Positions 1-9,141 of a stretch of DNA of 64,000 bases are shown piece after piece. The position numbers and the translations under genes are program-made. Every line of letters starts with the position of its first letter. The stretch's first letter is position 1. Source of the DNA: Pseudobacter ginsenosidimutans (GTDB taxonomy: Bacteria > Bacteroidota > Bacteroidia > Chitinophagales > Chitinophagaceae); the NCBI RefSeq assembly GCF_007970185.1, contig NZ_CP042431.1, forward strand, positions 3,224,001 to 3,288,000, in the 5' to 3' direction. The notes beneath the pieces were generated by a model. That model searched no databases. It saw only the letters and a list, made by a program, of their open reading frames with translations, and was not told the DNA's origin.

Positions 1-900
1 GATAACAACAAGATCAACCTGGTAGTGGCCGATAATTTCAATCTCTCTGCAATGAGCGCAACCCTGCGCCGTAGCGGCCTCGATAAACCGCTCCAGGATG
101 GTGAGGGACCATTTACCTTACTGGCTCCTTCGGATCTTGCTTTCAATAATGCCGGTTACGGGAGTGCATTAGCGGTGCTTGGCGCCAAAGGGGATGTGAT
201 TGCACGCATCGCGCAATATCATACCATGGATGGAAAGTATGAGCTCAGCAAACTGCCTTATCTCTTTAACCAGGAACTGCGTTCGCGTGGTGGAAAAATG
301 TTTGCTACACACTGGATCAAGGGAAATGATACTGTGCTTACCATTAATGGCTCCCGGGTATTGGCTTCCAATATTCCTGCTTCCAACGGACTGATCCAGG
401 TGATCAACCAGGTACTGGCGCCTTACACGCACGATCACCTGGGTGATGCTATTGCCGCTGAGAATGATATCACGCTTTTTTCACAGGCCCTGAAAACTTC
501 CGGTGTGCTGGAAACCATCAACGGAACAGGCCCCTTCACCATATTCGCTCCCAACAATGCGGCCATGAAGGCAAGGGGCTATCAAACTGTACAACAGATA
601 CTCGGGACCGATCCTCTGCAATTGAAAGCGCTGGTTGACTATCATGTGGTGCGCGACAGGCGATTCATTTATGATTATATCCTCAGCACCGGTTCTTCAA
701 ACACTACAAAACAAGCCATGTTGAATGGCAATACGGTGGATATAAAACTGCTGGCAGACCCTCAGGCGCCGGGTAGCTTCAACAGCATTTCATTGCGGGG
801 GATCGGTAATACCACTGATGTGGCATTGGTGAAAAGAGATGTGCTTACCGGTAACGGCGTATTACATGTGATCAATAATACACTTCGCATTACTCAATAG
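1..900 (+). CDS. Fasciclin (FAS1) repeat surface protein, 5' end outside the window
   Basis: The reading frame is open to the first base of the window (it reads DNNKINLVVADNF), so the gene is cut at its 5' end and the GTG at 25 is not a reliable start. Two FAS1 domains are visible: one around GPFTLLAPSDLAF and one around GPFTIFAPNNAAM, each with the usual closing segment ending in a conserved Val-Ile-Asn (LIQVINQVLAP, VLHVINNTLRI). FAS1 domains are extracellular adhesion/binding modules; Bacteroidota FAS1 proteins are usually lipoproteins, but the signal region is not present here. The gene ends 31 bp before the Oar-type TonB receptor and is probably in one operon with it. The family is clear; the ligand is unknown. 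Confidence 0.85.
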   Translation, partial: DNNKINLVVADNFNLSAMSATLRRSGLDKPLQDGEGPFTLLAPSDLAFNNAGYGSALAVLGAKGDVIARIAQYHTMDGKYELSKLPYLFNQELRSRGGKMFATHWIKGNDTVLTINGSRVLASNIPASNGLIQVINQVLAPYTHDHLGDAIAAENDITLFSQALKTSGVLETINGTGPFTIFAPNNAAMKARGYQTVQQILGTDPLQLKALVDYHVVRDRRFIYDYILSTGSSNTTKQAMLNGNTVDIKLLADPQAPGSFNSISLRGIGNTTDVALVKRDVLTGNGVLHVINNTLRITQ

Positions 901-931
901 TCTGCTTCAAAAAGATCGAAAAAAATAACTC

Positions 932-3900
932 ATGAAGAATATTGGAAAAGCCGGTTGTTTTCTTTTTTGCCTGGTAATGCTGCTGAGCCTTGCCGGCAAT
1001 GCGCAGGAAACTACCGGATCACTTAGCGGGAAGATAAAGGATACAGCAGGAAAGGTTGTGGCAGGAGCCAGCATCACCGCCATTCATACGGCATCGGGAA
1101 CAAAATATTCGGTAGCCACCGATGATAAGGGATTTTACTTCCTCAACAATATGCGTATCGGTAATGGATATAAGATCACAGTGTCTATGGTTGGTATGCA
1201 ACCCGAAACCAGGGAAAACGTGGATATCAGGCTGGGAGGTTCTCAGCAGCTCGATATCATCCTTACGACCGGCAGCCAGCAATTAAGCGCTGTAACCGTT
1301 TCCGCCAAAGGAAGAAAACTCAGTGCCCGTGCAGATACCTATGGAGCCGGAAAAAATATCAGTGCAGACCAGGTACGTAATATGCCCACCGTGAACAGGA
1401 GCATCACGGATATCACGAGACTAACGCCGCAGGGTAGTCGCGATAACAGTTTCGGAGGTTCTAATTTCCGTTACAATAACGTCACCATCGACGGCGCCAT
1501 CAACAATGACGCTATTGGTTTCAGTCCTTCACTCGGTGGCCAGACCGGCACTTCCGGAATGGCCGGCAGCAGCACCCGCACCAATCCTGTCTCTCTCGAT
1601 GCCATCGAGGATATGCAGGTGTATCTCGCGCCTTTCGATGTGAAGATCGGTAACTTCACAGGCGGTTCCGTGAATGCCGTTACCCGCAGCGGCACCAACA
1701 ATATTACCGGCTCTGTATATGGTTTCGGCAGATTTGCCGCCATCACGGGAAAGGACAAAGCAGGCAAACTGGGAAAGATGAACGATGATTTCTATGATTA
1801 CCAGGCCGGCTTCCGCCTCGGCTTCCCCATCATCAAAAACAAACTCTTCTTCTTCACCAACGAAGAGATCACAAAAAGACAGGATCCCACACAGCTTACT
1901 GTTGGTACGGAAGAGACCAGTCATATCCTTTCCGCTGCCGATGCTGACGCTATCAGCGGCGCGGTGAAAAATCGCTATGGCAATATCTTCGATGCCGGTA
2001 CTGCAGGGATTTACACCAATACCAGCGAGTCTAAGAAATTCTTCAACCGCCTCGACTGGAATATCAACAACAATCACCAGCTCGCCATTCGCAACAATAC
2101 TATCCTGAGCAAGGCCACGCATATGGACCGTGACCAGCAGGATTTCCGTTTCAGCAGCATGGCATTTGAGCAAACCAATAACCAGACCAGCACTGTAGCT
2201 GAACTGAAGAGCAGATTCAGCAATCAGCTCTCCGGCAACCTGGTAGTTGGTTTCACGCAGGTGAATGACAAACGTGATCCTCTCAGTGATCCCAGCCTGC
2301 CGCAGGTTCAGATCATGGGACGTACCCCCGGCACTACCATTTATCTTGGTACTGACCGCGAAGCCAGCATTTTCAATATGCGGCAGCGCACCTGGGAATT
2401 CACTGCCAACCTGAATTACAGCTCCGGCGCACACAAATTCCTGGTGGGTACACATAATGAACTTTACAATATCCGCTATGGATTCGTGAACGGTTGGAAT
2501 GGCCGCGTGGATTATTTGAATATCGAAGATTTCTTAAGCAATAATCCTTACCGGGTACGTGGAAGCTACAACTATACCAACAACACGCGTGAGTATATCA
2601 TGAATAATCCTGCTGCCAGTTTCAATGTACATCTGTACAGTGTATATGTGCAGGACGAGATCAGGGTGAACGATAAGTTGCGCATTACGCCGGGTCTCCG
2701 TGCGGATATGGCTTACCTGCCGGATATGCCGGTAATGAGCGATAAGGTTCGAAGTATCCTTGCCGATCCCAACTTTGGTAACACTTATACCTATACGCCG
2801 CTGAACCGCATCGAAAACAAATTCCTCAACAAGGTGCAGTTATCTCCACGTATTGGTTTCCGTTATGATGCCCTTGGAAATGGCGATCTGATCCTGCGTG
2901 GCGGGGCTGGTCTCTTCACCGGTCGTATTCCTTTTGCCTGGCTGGCATACGCCTATTACAATACAGGCAGCAGCTATGGAGCTTTCGATCAGCGTGCAGA
3001 CGATAAGGGTTTTGCTCCCGGCAGCGATGCTATCAAACCCAATCCTAATGGTATTGGCGAATTCATTCAGCAGAACGGCGCTGTGATCAATAATCCGAAC
3101 AGCGGCAAAACCCAGGTGGACCTGGTGGACAATGACTTTGTGATGCCCAAGGTTTTTCGTGGAAGCCTGGGCGTGGATTATGAAACAATGAACAAATGGA
3201 AATTCACGCTGGAAGGTTTGTACACCAAAGTGATCAAAGACATTATGTTCCAGCAATTGAACACCAGCGATGATCCTCATTACTATGGTTATGATCTGAA
3301 CCGCCAACAGCCGGTTTACAGTGGTACGGTCGATCCCCGTTTCTCCAACACTTACCTGTTGAGCAATACCAATCAGGGCTACCGCTATAGTGTAACCGCT
3401 TCTGTTACCAAAACCATCGGCAGCAAACTGAATGCTACTGTGGCTTACAATTATGGTCAATCCAAAGACCTGAGCAATGGGGTCAGGAACTCCATGGAGA
3501 GTAACTGGCAATTGAACCAGAGCCTGGTGCCCAATAATCCTGGCCTGGCATACAGCAATTTCGATGTGCGTCACCGGATCGTTGCCAATGCATCGTATAC
3601 GCATTACTGGCAGAAGGCTGGTAAGACGAATGTGAGTCTTTTCTTCAGCGCGCAATCCGGCGCACCTTTCACTTATGGAATAGTGAACAACAGTATCCAG
3701 GGACTGCCGCAGCAGGTATCGCTGGTATATATTCCCAACTGGGAAGAGGCTATCAGGTTTTTCAAGGATGTAAATGGGAAAACTGCACAGCAGCAGGCTG
3801 ATGAGTTCAATGCATTTATCGATAAGAACAAATACCTCAGGAGCAGGAGAGGAGATTTTACTGAAAGGAACCTGGGTCGGACACCCTGGAATGTACAGGC

Positions 3901-4198
3901 TGACCTGCATGTATCGCATGATATCTTCCTGAACAAAACCAGGTCTCAATTCATCACTGTAGTAGTGGACGTGATGAATGTCACCAACCTGCTTAACAAG
4001 AACTGGGGTATACAATATTTCTCGCCCAATACCTTCAACAGTACGGCCAGCGTGGGTTTAACGCCAACACTGTTCCCGCCGTTACAGAACCCCGGCAACT
4101 ATCCTGTGTATACGTTCAATGATCCGGGTAAATCGTACAGCATCGATTATTTCGGCTCCAGAACACAGATGCAGCTGGGTGTCAGGTATACATTCTAA
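932..4198 (+). CDS. Oar-type TonB-dependent outer-membrane receptor with carboxypeptidase-regulatory-like domain
   Basis: 1,088 residues. A signal peptide (about residues 1-24, ending GNAQ) is followed by a carboxypeptidase-regulatory-like beta-sandwich (about 28-115), then a plug domain with RNPVSLDAIEDMQVYLAPFD and GGSVNAVTRSGTN, which is the plug signature of Oar-like receptors rather than classical SusC. The remainder is a long barrel with alternating aromatic/polar strands, ending in the aromatic terminus GVRYTF. No SusD follows; the partners are the upstream FAS1 protein and the downstream IPT/NHL lipoprotein. Role: TonB-energised import or surface display at the outer membrane; the substrate cannot be read from sequence. 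The start gives a normal signal peptide. As usual in this phylum, the upstream sequence is A-rich with no Shine-Dalgarno. Confidence 0.9.
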   Translation: MKNIGKAGCFLFCLVMLLSLAGNAQETTGSLSGKIKDTAGKVVAGASITAIHTASGTKYSVATDDKGFYFLNNMRIGNGYKITVSMVGMQPETRENVDIRLGGSQQLDIILTTGSQQLSAVTVSAKGRKLSARADTYGAGKNISADQVRNMPTVNRSITDITRLTPQGSRDNSFGGSNFRYNNVTIDGAINNDAIGFSPSLGGQTGTSGMAGSSTRTNPVSLDAIEDMQVYLAPFDVKIGNFTGGSVNAVTRSGTNNITGSVYGFGRFAAITGKDKAGKLGKMNDDFYDYQAGFRLGFPIIKNKLFFFTNEEITKRQDPTQLTVGTEETSHILSAADADAISGAVKNRYGNIFDAGTAGIYTNTSESKKFFNRLDWNINNNHQLAIRNNTILSKATHMDRDQQDFRFSSMAFEQTNNQTSTVAELKSRFSNQLSGNLVVGFTQVNDKRDPLSDPSLPQVQIMGRTPGTTIYLGTDREASIFNMRQRTWEFTANLNYSSGAHKFLVGTHNELYNIRYGFVNGWNGRVDYLNIEDFLSNNPYRVRGSYNYTNNTREYIMNNPAASFNVHLYSVYVQDEIRVNDKLRITPGLRADMAYLPDMPVMSDKVRSILADPNFGNTYTYTPLNRIENKFLNKVQLSPRIGFRYDALGNGDLILRGGAGLFTGRIPFAWLAYAYYNTGSSYGAFDQRADDKGFAPGSDAIKPNPNGIGEFIQQNGAVINNPNSGKTQVDLVDNDFVMPKVFRGSLGVDYETMNKWKFTLEGLYTKVIKDIMFQQLNTSDDPHYYGYDLNRQQPVYSGTVDPRFSNTYLLSNTNQGYRYSVTASVTKTIGSKLNATVAYNYGQSKDLSNGVRNSMESNWQLNQSLVPNNPGLAYSNFDVRHRIVANASYTHYWQKAGKTNVSLFFSAQSGAPFTYGIVNNSIQGLPQQVSLVYIPNWEEAIRFFKDVNGKTAQQQADEFNAFIDKNKYLRSRRGDFTERNLGRTPWNVQADLHVSHDIFLNKTRSQFITVVVDVMNVTNLLNKNWGIQYFSPNTFNSTASVGLTPTLFPPLQNPGNYPVYTFNDPGKSYSIDYFGSRTQMQLGVRYTF

Positions 4199-4214
4199 GT
4201 TTTAAACTGATTAT

Positions 4215-6392
4215 ATGCACATCAATATGAAAGTTTACAGTAAATGGTTATTCCTTTTCAGCCTCCTGCTTATTTCTTCGGTAGTGTTGATTGCCACCGG
4301 ATGCAAGAAGGATGATAAGGCGCCGCCTGTACAGATGATCATCAAAAATTATTATCCCAACAGTGGCCAGGCAGGAACCCTGGTAACCATCGAGGGTACA
4401 GGTTTCTCCAATAATATTTCACAATACAAAGCAGCAATCGCCGGCGCTGATGCAGAAATGGTCAGCGCCACTTCCGAAGCCCTGGTGCTGAGGATGCCGG
4501 TTGCCGGTAAAACGGGAAATCTGTCTTTTGTTTACCAGGAGAAAACTTATGAGGTTGGACAATATACTTACCAGGCATTGACGGTAAGTCGTGTGTTCCC
4601 TAATAACGGTACTGTGGGTTCGCAGATCAGGATCAGTGGTGCAGGATTCAGCAGTGTGAAGGAGCCTGCAGCGGTGCTGGTGAATGGTAAGGCCGCGCTG
4701 ATTGTGAGTGTGACGGATACTTTGATTGTTGCCGAGATCCCTGCTGAAGCAGGTACCGGTCCGGTTACCGTAAAAGTGGATGGCATGGAAGCGAAGGGCC
4801 AGGATTTCAAATACCAGGCCATCAGCGCCATCAAACCATTGAGCGGTGGTGCGGCTACGCGTGTAACCATCCGCGGTAGTGGTTTCGAGTCAACAACTGA
4901 TGGCAATATTATCGACTTCAATGGCAAGCCTGCTACTGTAATATCTGCTACAGAAACGGAGATCGTGGTGCAGGCGCCGGCGGAAGTGAGCACCGGGCCG
5001 GTAAGTGTGAACATCAACGGACAAAAGATCATAGGTCCAGCTTTCACGGTAGTTGGCAAGCCCGTGATCAATGTGGTGTCTCCGCTGAGCGGTCCGCAGG
5101 GATCCATCATGACCATCACTGGTGATATCTTCAGCACCATGCCGGATGAGAACAAGGTATTCATCAATAATGTTGAAGTACCTGTAACTACCGCTTCAAA
5201 GAACCAACTGCAGCTAACCCTGCCCGGTGGAACCGGATCGGGAACTGTGAGAGTGGTGGTAAATGACCAGGCTACGGAAGGCCCACAATTTAAAGACCAG
5301 ACCCTGGGTATTACCCGCATCACACCTGATAACGGTCTGGCAGGAACGAACATTACAGTAACCGGTACAGGATTCAGTGCAGTTACCGCTGAGAATATCG
5401 TTACCATCAATGGCGTTCCTGCAACGGTAACCACTGCAACGGAAACAAGCCTGGTGCTGACGGCGCCTGCAACAGTGAGCACAGGTCAGTTGAAAGTAGT
5501 TGTGAATGGACTGGAAGCTTTGTCTCCTGTGCCTTTCAAACGTGCAGGTGTAATGACATTGGCGGGAGGACCTGCCAGTTCAGTGTTCACTTCCGGCGCT
5601 GCCGCGATGGCCATTGATAGTGATGGTAACCTCTATGTAGTGGACCAGCAGGCAAAACTGGTAAAGAAGATCGCGCCTGATGGAACTGTATCCAATCTGC
5701 AGGCTGGTGGATCGGATATCATTTTTGGTATGCCCTCTGGTATCACCATCGATAAGAACGATAATATCTTTGTATCTGATCAGACAGCTATGCAGATCAG
5801 GAAGATCACACCTGCTGGTGTTAACACTGTACATACTTCAGGATTTGCATCCACTCAGATCACCGTGGATGGTAACGGAGTGATATATGCGAATGTGTCG
5901 GGCTTTGCCCAGGGGATCAACAGGGTAACAACCGTTGGTACCTACACAAAGGTTAACGGACCTTATTGGGTGATGACGCGTGTGGTGGTGGATGCTTCCG
6001 GCAATATCTATTATCCTGACCAGAATGCAAATAGTGGAAATGGAATTAGAACCACAACAACAGCTGGACAGAGCTTTGATTTTGTGGGCAACTCTGAAGC
6101 AGGTTTTGCTGATGGAGTGAGTTATATGGCGCAATTCAACGGTATCGGCAGCGCTGTATTTGCTAATGCCGGAGAGATGCTGGTGGCTGATAACAATAAC
6201 AAGGCGCTGAGAAAAGTGGAAATGGCTACCAGAACGGTGAGCACTATCCAGCGATTCAGCTGGGGTTACCAGGATGGAACATTGAGCGAAGCTAAATTCA
6301 ATTCGATGACCGATATGTGTATCGGCGCTGATGGCAGTATCTATATCCTGGATGCCACCAACAAAAGCGTCAGAAAGATATTCCTGCAGTAA
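4215..6392 (+). CDS. Lipoprotein with five IPT/TIG domains and an NHL-type propeller
   Basis: 725 residues from ATG 4215; ATG 4227 (MKVYSKW) would give an equally good signal peptide. The lipobox is LIATGC, so it is probably lipidated and surface- or outer-membrane-anchored. Five successive IPT/TIG Ig-like domains cover about residues 35-440, each opening with a pattern like I-x-P-x-x-G-x-x-G-x-x-V-T-I-x-G-x-G-F (for example ITPDNGLAGTNITVTGTGF). The C-terminal 280 residues hold NHL/SMP30-like propeller blades (AMAIDSDGNLYVVDQQ, GITIDKNDNIFVSDQ, MCIGADGSIYILDATN). It starts 16 bp after the TonB receptor and is followed by a strong terminator, so it is the last gene of that operon. The function is likely binding or adhesion at the surface; no catalytic motif was seen. 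Confidence 0.85.
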   Translation: MHINMKVYSKWLFLFSLLLISSVVLIATGCKKDDKAPPVQMIIKNYYPNSGQAGTLVTIEGTGFSNNISQYKAAIAGADAEMVSATSEALVLRMPVAGKTGNLSFVYQEKTYEVGQYTYQALTVSRVFPNNGTVGSQIRISGAGFSSVKEPAAVLVNGKAALIVSVTDTLIVAEIPAEAGTGPVTVKVDGMEAKGQDFKYQAISAIKPLSGGAATRVTIRGSGFESTTDGNIIDFNGKPATVISATETEIVVQAPAEVSTGPVSVNINGQKIIGPAFTVVGKPVINVVSPLSGPQGSIMTITGDIFSTMPDENKVFINNVEVPVTTASKNQLQLTLPGGTGSGTVRVVVNDQATEGPQFKDQTLGITRITPDNGLAGTNITVTGTGFSAVTAENIVTINGVPATVTTATETSLVLTAPATVSTGQLKVVVNGLEALSPVPFKRAGVMTLAGGPASSVFTSGAAAMAIDSDGNLYVVDQQAKLVKKIAPDGTVSNLQAGGSDIIFGMPSGITIDKNDNIFVSDQTAMQIRKITPAGVNTVHTSGFASTQITVDGNGVIYANVSGFAQGINRVTTVGTYTKVNGPYWVMTRVVVDASGNIYYPDQNANSGNGIRTTTTAGQSFDFVGNSEAGFADGVSYMAQFNGIGSAVFANAGEMLVADNNNKALRKVEMATRTVSTIQRFSWGYQDGTLSEAKFNSMTDMCIGADGSIYILDATNKSVRKIFLQ

Positions 6393-6416
6393 ATGCCGGA
6401 TTGTTGAGTAGAGTAT

Positions 6417-6452
6417 AGCCCGTCTGCAAGGAGAATGCAGGCGGGCTTTTTT
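6417..6452 (+). terminator. Rho-independent terminator after the FAS1/TonB/IPT operon
   Basis: A 12-bp stem (6417-6428 with 6436-6447, one G-U pair) closes a 7-nt loop and runs into a T stretch (6447-6452). It lies 24 bp after the IPT/NHL stop codon. The opposing lipoprotein gene ends at 6515, so it may also serve that gene, but its T tail is on the + strand. Confidence 0.85.
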
Positions 6453-6514
6453 CAAGAGATGCAGATGGATTGAAGTTTCATAATACCAGCCGGTAAAGCA
6501 ATACAGGCATGATA

Positions 6515-8065
6515 TTACTGGAAGCTGATAGACCAGCAGTCCTCTGCGCCGCGACGTGTTGAAAAATCGCCATCTTCTCCTGAGAAGTAGCCGCCTGTCA
6601 CATAGCGTCCATTCGTTGTCTTAAATAACAATAGGCCTAAATCATTGCCACTACTACCGATCAACTTACTGTTGACAACTGTGCCATCATTATTGATCCA
6701 CAGGAGCATTGCGTCAGCCTTTCCTTTATTAGGTCCATATTTGTCATTTAACGTGAATCCAGCAACAACCAATCCCTGTTCACGATTATGAACTGCTGCT
6801 TGTATGCGGTCGTTTTCTGCGCCACCATATAATGAGATATTTTGCAATTGGCCGTCTGCTGCCACTCTTAGGACCAGGCCATCTTCTCCCCCCTGATTTT
6901 TCCCTGCCAGCTGTCCGTCATTGCTGGCGCTTGTTCCAACAGCCACCAGTTCCCCATTTTCAACAGGGTAAACATTGTAAAGTACATCGATCCCACTACC
7001 TCCATATCTTTTGCTCCAAATTTTATTACCATTATTTGCATCAAATTTCATCAACCAGGCGTCCTGTGAACCATGCGGATCTTCAGCTCCGCTACCGTTG
7101 GAGCTGCCATAGTTTCCAGCTAATACAAAATTTCCATCGGATGTACGGAGCAGACTTCTCACACTCTCATGGTCTGAACCTCCATGTGATTTTTGCCATA
7201 GTAATTTACCGGTCAGGTCCAGTTTGATGATCCATGCATCGGTGGAACCAAAATGGTCAGTGACATCACCTTCAGCTCCTGTTACACTCCCTGCTATGAT
7301 GTAGCCATCATTTACAGCTACGCACGCAAAAGCCTGATCATTTTCTTCGCTCCCATACATCCTTGTCCATTGTACAATACCATTCTTATCCATTTTAGTG
7401 ATCCAGAAGTCATAACTTCCTCTTCGATCGGGAAAATCACTTTCACTGGAACCTGCTAACAGGAATCCGCCATCTTGCGTAACGATTACCGAATAGAAAT
7501 AGTCGTTATTGTTTCCGCCATAGGTCTTTTTCCATTCCAGGGAGCCTGTTGCAGTATATTTTACTGCAATGGCATCACGTTCCGAACCTGGACGTTCACT
7601 AAAATCATGATCGGTGCTATAGGTATTTCCTATCAATATATATCCACCATCCGGTGTTGCAGCGCCATTATTGAACTCCTCGCTATTGCTGCCTCCGAGA
7701 ACATTCAATATAGGTTGGTGAAACAAAGGGATCCTGGTTACCTTGATGTTAACGGGAGCATTCCCCTCTCCGCTAAGTGTAAGCGTTATTTCAGCCGGTC
7801 CCGAGTTATTGGTTACTTTGTTTTTCAGCTGAACCGTAGCATCTCCTGTACCACTGGAAGGTTCAATCTGCAGCCAGTCCGCACTTCCTGCTGCTTTGAT
7901 TGTCCAGTTGGTGCTGGATGTGATCTTCAGGCTCGCCTGGCCATTAATCAGTCCGGAGATATTTACTTCTGTTTTATCTACCGATAATATGTGCTCCTTC
8001 TTATCTTTCTTACAGGAAGAGCCCAATACAATGACCATACTCATGGCCAGCCATAGTGATTTCAT
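6515..8065 (-). CDS. Lipoprotein with BACON domain and seven-bladed beta-propeller
   Basis: 516 residues. MKSLWLAMSMVIVLGSSC gives a lipobox with Cys18. Residues about 25-110 match the BACON domain pattern (VNISGLINGQASLKITSSTNW, then DWLQIEPSSGTGDATV). The rest contains seven repeats of a blade motif with a G-G/S-x-x-x-(D/E) turn followed by D/N-G-G-x-x-x-x-G, for example YGGNNNDYFYSVIVTQDGGF and YGSEENDQAFACVAVNDGY; seven copies fit a closed seven-bladed propeller. BACON domains usually bind mucin or glycan in Bacteroidota. The gene is convergent with the FAS1/TonB operon and divergent from the Crp/Fnr gene at 8256. The function is inferred to be extracellular binding; no enzyme motif was found. 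Confidence 0.8.
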   Translation of the reverse strand: MKSLWLAMSMVIVLGSSCKKDKKEHILSVDKTEVNISGLINGQASLKITSSTNWTIKAAGSADWLQIEPSSGTGDATVQLKNKVTNNSGPAEITLTLSGEGNAPVNIKVTRIPLFHQPILNVLGGSNSEEFNNGAATPDGGYILIGNTYSTDHDFSERPGSERDAIAVKYTATGSLEWKKTYGGNNNDYFYSVIVTQDGGFLLAGSSESDFPDRRGSYDFWITKMDKNGIVQWTRMYGSEENDQAFACVAVNDGYIIAGSVTGAEGDVTDHFGSTDAWIIKLDLTGKLLWQKSHGGSDHESVRSLLRTSDGNFVLAGNYGSSNGSGAEDPHGSQDAWLMKFDANNGNKIWSKRYGGSGIDVLYNVYPVENGELVAVGTSASNDGQLAGKNQGGEDGLVLRVAADGQLQNISLYGGAENDRIQAAVHNREQGLVVAGFTLNDKYGPNKGKADAMLLWINNDGTVVNSKLIGSSGNDLGLLLFKTTNGRYVTGGYFSGEDGDFSTRRGAEDCWSISFQ

Positions 8066-8255
8066 GGGTTACATTTTTTACTAATAGACAAATTATTCTA
8101 TGAAGAACGGCGGCTGCACCGATCAGTTATATTTAATCGTAGACGAGTATGCGAAAATGAGCTATGAAATGGGGATGTCCATAGCTGTTTCACGGCCTCA
8201 ATGTAATACTGGAAATAAATCAAGATTGAGCTACTATTTGTTTTATTTTCGATAT

Positions 8256-8888
8256 ATGAGCGCTGCCACCCGTCCCACTGCAACCGAATTACAACCCGTA
8301 TTCGAACTCTTCAATGTCTTGCACCCTATCGGCAAAAGGGTGGAGATTTATCTGCAGAAAAATATATACTGTTGCGAAATCAAAAAAGGCGAACTGCTGG
8401 TGAAAAGCGGGGAGGTCTGCGATAGCATCTATTTCATCAAACGTGGCGTATTACGCGGTTTTATAGAAGAGGGTAGCAGGGAGATCACTACCTGGCTGAC
8501 TGTGGAGAATGAGATCGTGGCAACCATCACCGGATTCCTGTTGAGAAAGCCTACCATGGAAAATATCCAGGCGATTGAAGATTGTGAATTGCTTGGTATC
8601 AAATTCGAAGACCTGAACCGGCTATACCTCAAGTATCCATCTTTCAATATTGTTGGGCGAAAGATCACGGAGCTTTATTATGTGTATGCAGAACAAAGAG
8701 CCTATATCACACGTTTTCATGAAGCAGAAAGAAAATACGAGATCCTGATGGACCTGTATCCTCATTACCTTAATCGCATTCCTCTAAAATACATCGCTTC
8801 ATTTTTAGGCATTACCATTGAAACCCTTAGCCGGGTAAGGGCCAAAGCGCATACGCGTAGCAGAAAGAAATCTGTCAAAGACCTTTAA
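8256..8888 (+). CDS. Crp/Fnr-family transcriptional regulator
   Basis: 210 residues from ATG 8256 (MSAATRPTATELQPVF). An upstream in-frame ATG at 8100 would add 52 residues unlike the family, so the shorter form is preferred. The N-terminal half is a cyclic-nucleotide-binding-type barrel (ELLVKSGEVCDSIYFIKRGVLRGF), followed by a dimerisation helix and a C-terminal helix-turn-helix (IPLKYIASFLGITIETLSRVRAK). No FNR-type iron-sulphur Cys cluster is seen; the two adjacent Cys near the N-terminus (YCCEI) do not make one. The arrangement is typical of the many Bacteroidota Crp/Fnr paralogues whose effector is unknown. FNR-like dyads TTTGATctgaGTCAAA (8935) and TTTGATctcgATCAAA (17783) lie downstream and could be its sites, which is inference only. 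Confidence 0.85.
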   Translation: MSAATRPTATELQPVFELFNVLHPIGKRVEIYLQKNIYCCEIKKGELLVKSGEVCDSIYFIKRGVLRGFIEEGSREITTWLTVENEIVATITGFLLRKPTMENIQAIEDCELLGIKFEDLNRLYLKYPSFNIVGRKITELYYVYAEQRAYITRFHEAERKYEILMDLYPHYLNRIPLKYIASFLGITIETLSRVRAKAHTRSRKKSVKDL

Positions 8889-8934
8889 GCGTATCTCCGC
8901 ATTACAGCAATACTTTTCTTTTAATTTGATCTGA

Positions 8935-8950
8935 GTCAAAAAAGCCACTC
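8935..8950. promoter_or_regulatory. FNR/Crp-like dyad upstream of the giant secreted protein
   Basis: The sequence TTTGATctgaGTCAAA is an inverted repeat with one mismatch to the FNR consensus TTGATnnnnATCAA. It lies between the Crp/Fnr gene (stop 8888) and the beta-helix/SprB gene (start 9142). A second, perfect copy occurs at 17783. Binding by the neighbouring Crp/Fnr protein is plausible but untested. The rest of the 8889-9141 gap shows no small ORF or terminator that I can support. Confidence 0.4.
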
Positions 8951-9141
8951 CGGGGTTGCTTATACACTTTGTCTGAAAGTCGCATCTGCTCTGGATTTGG
9001 CTCGGTCACTCGTTTTGTGAAATTTCACTGAAGCCCTTCAGTTATGCGGCTCACAGTATAAACATCATCTTACTTCTCGTTTCTTTATGGGCTGGACTGC
9101 CAGTCGGTTCCGCTATGACCCTAATATCCATATTGAAAAAA

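Noticed and set aside
1529-2455. Long open frame of 308 codons on the - strand inside the TonB receptor gene (also 2840-4015).
   Set aside because: Antisense shadow of a well-supported gene; composition is Ile/His/Val-rich without a domain, signal or upstream gene context.
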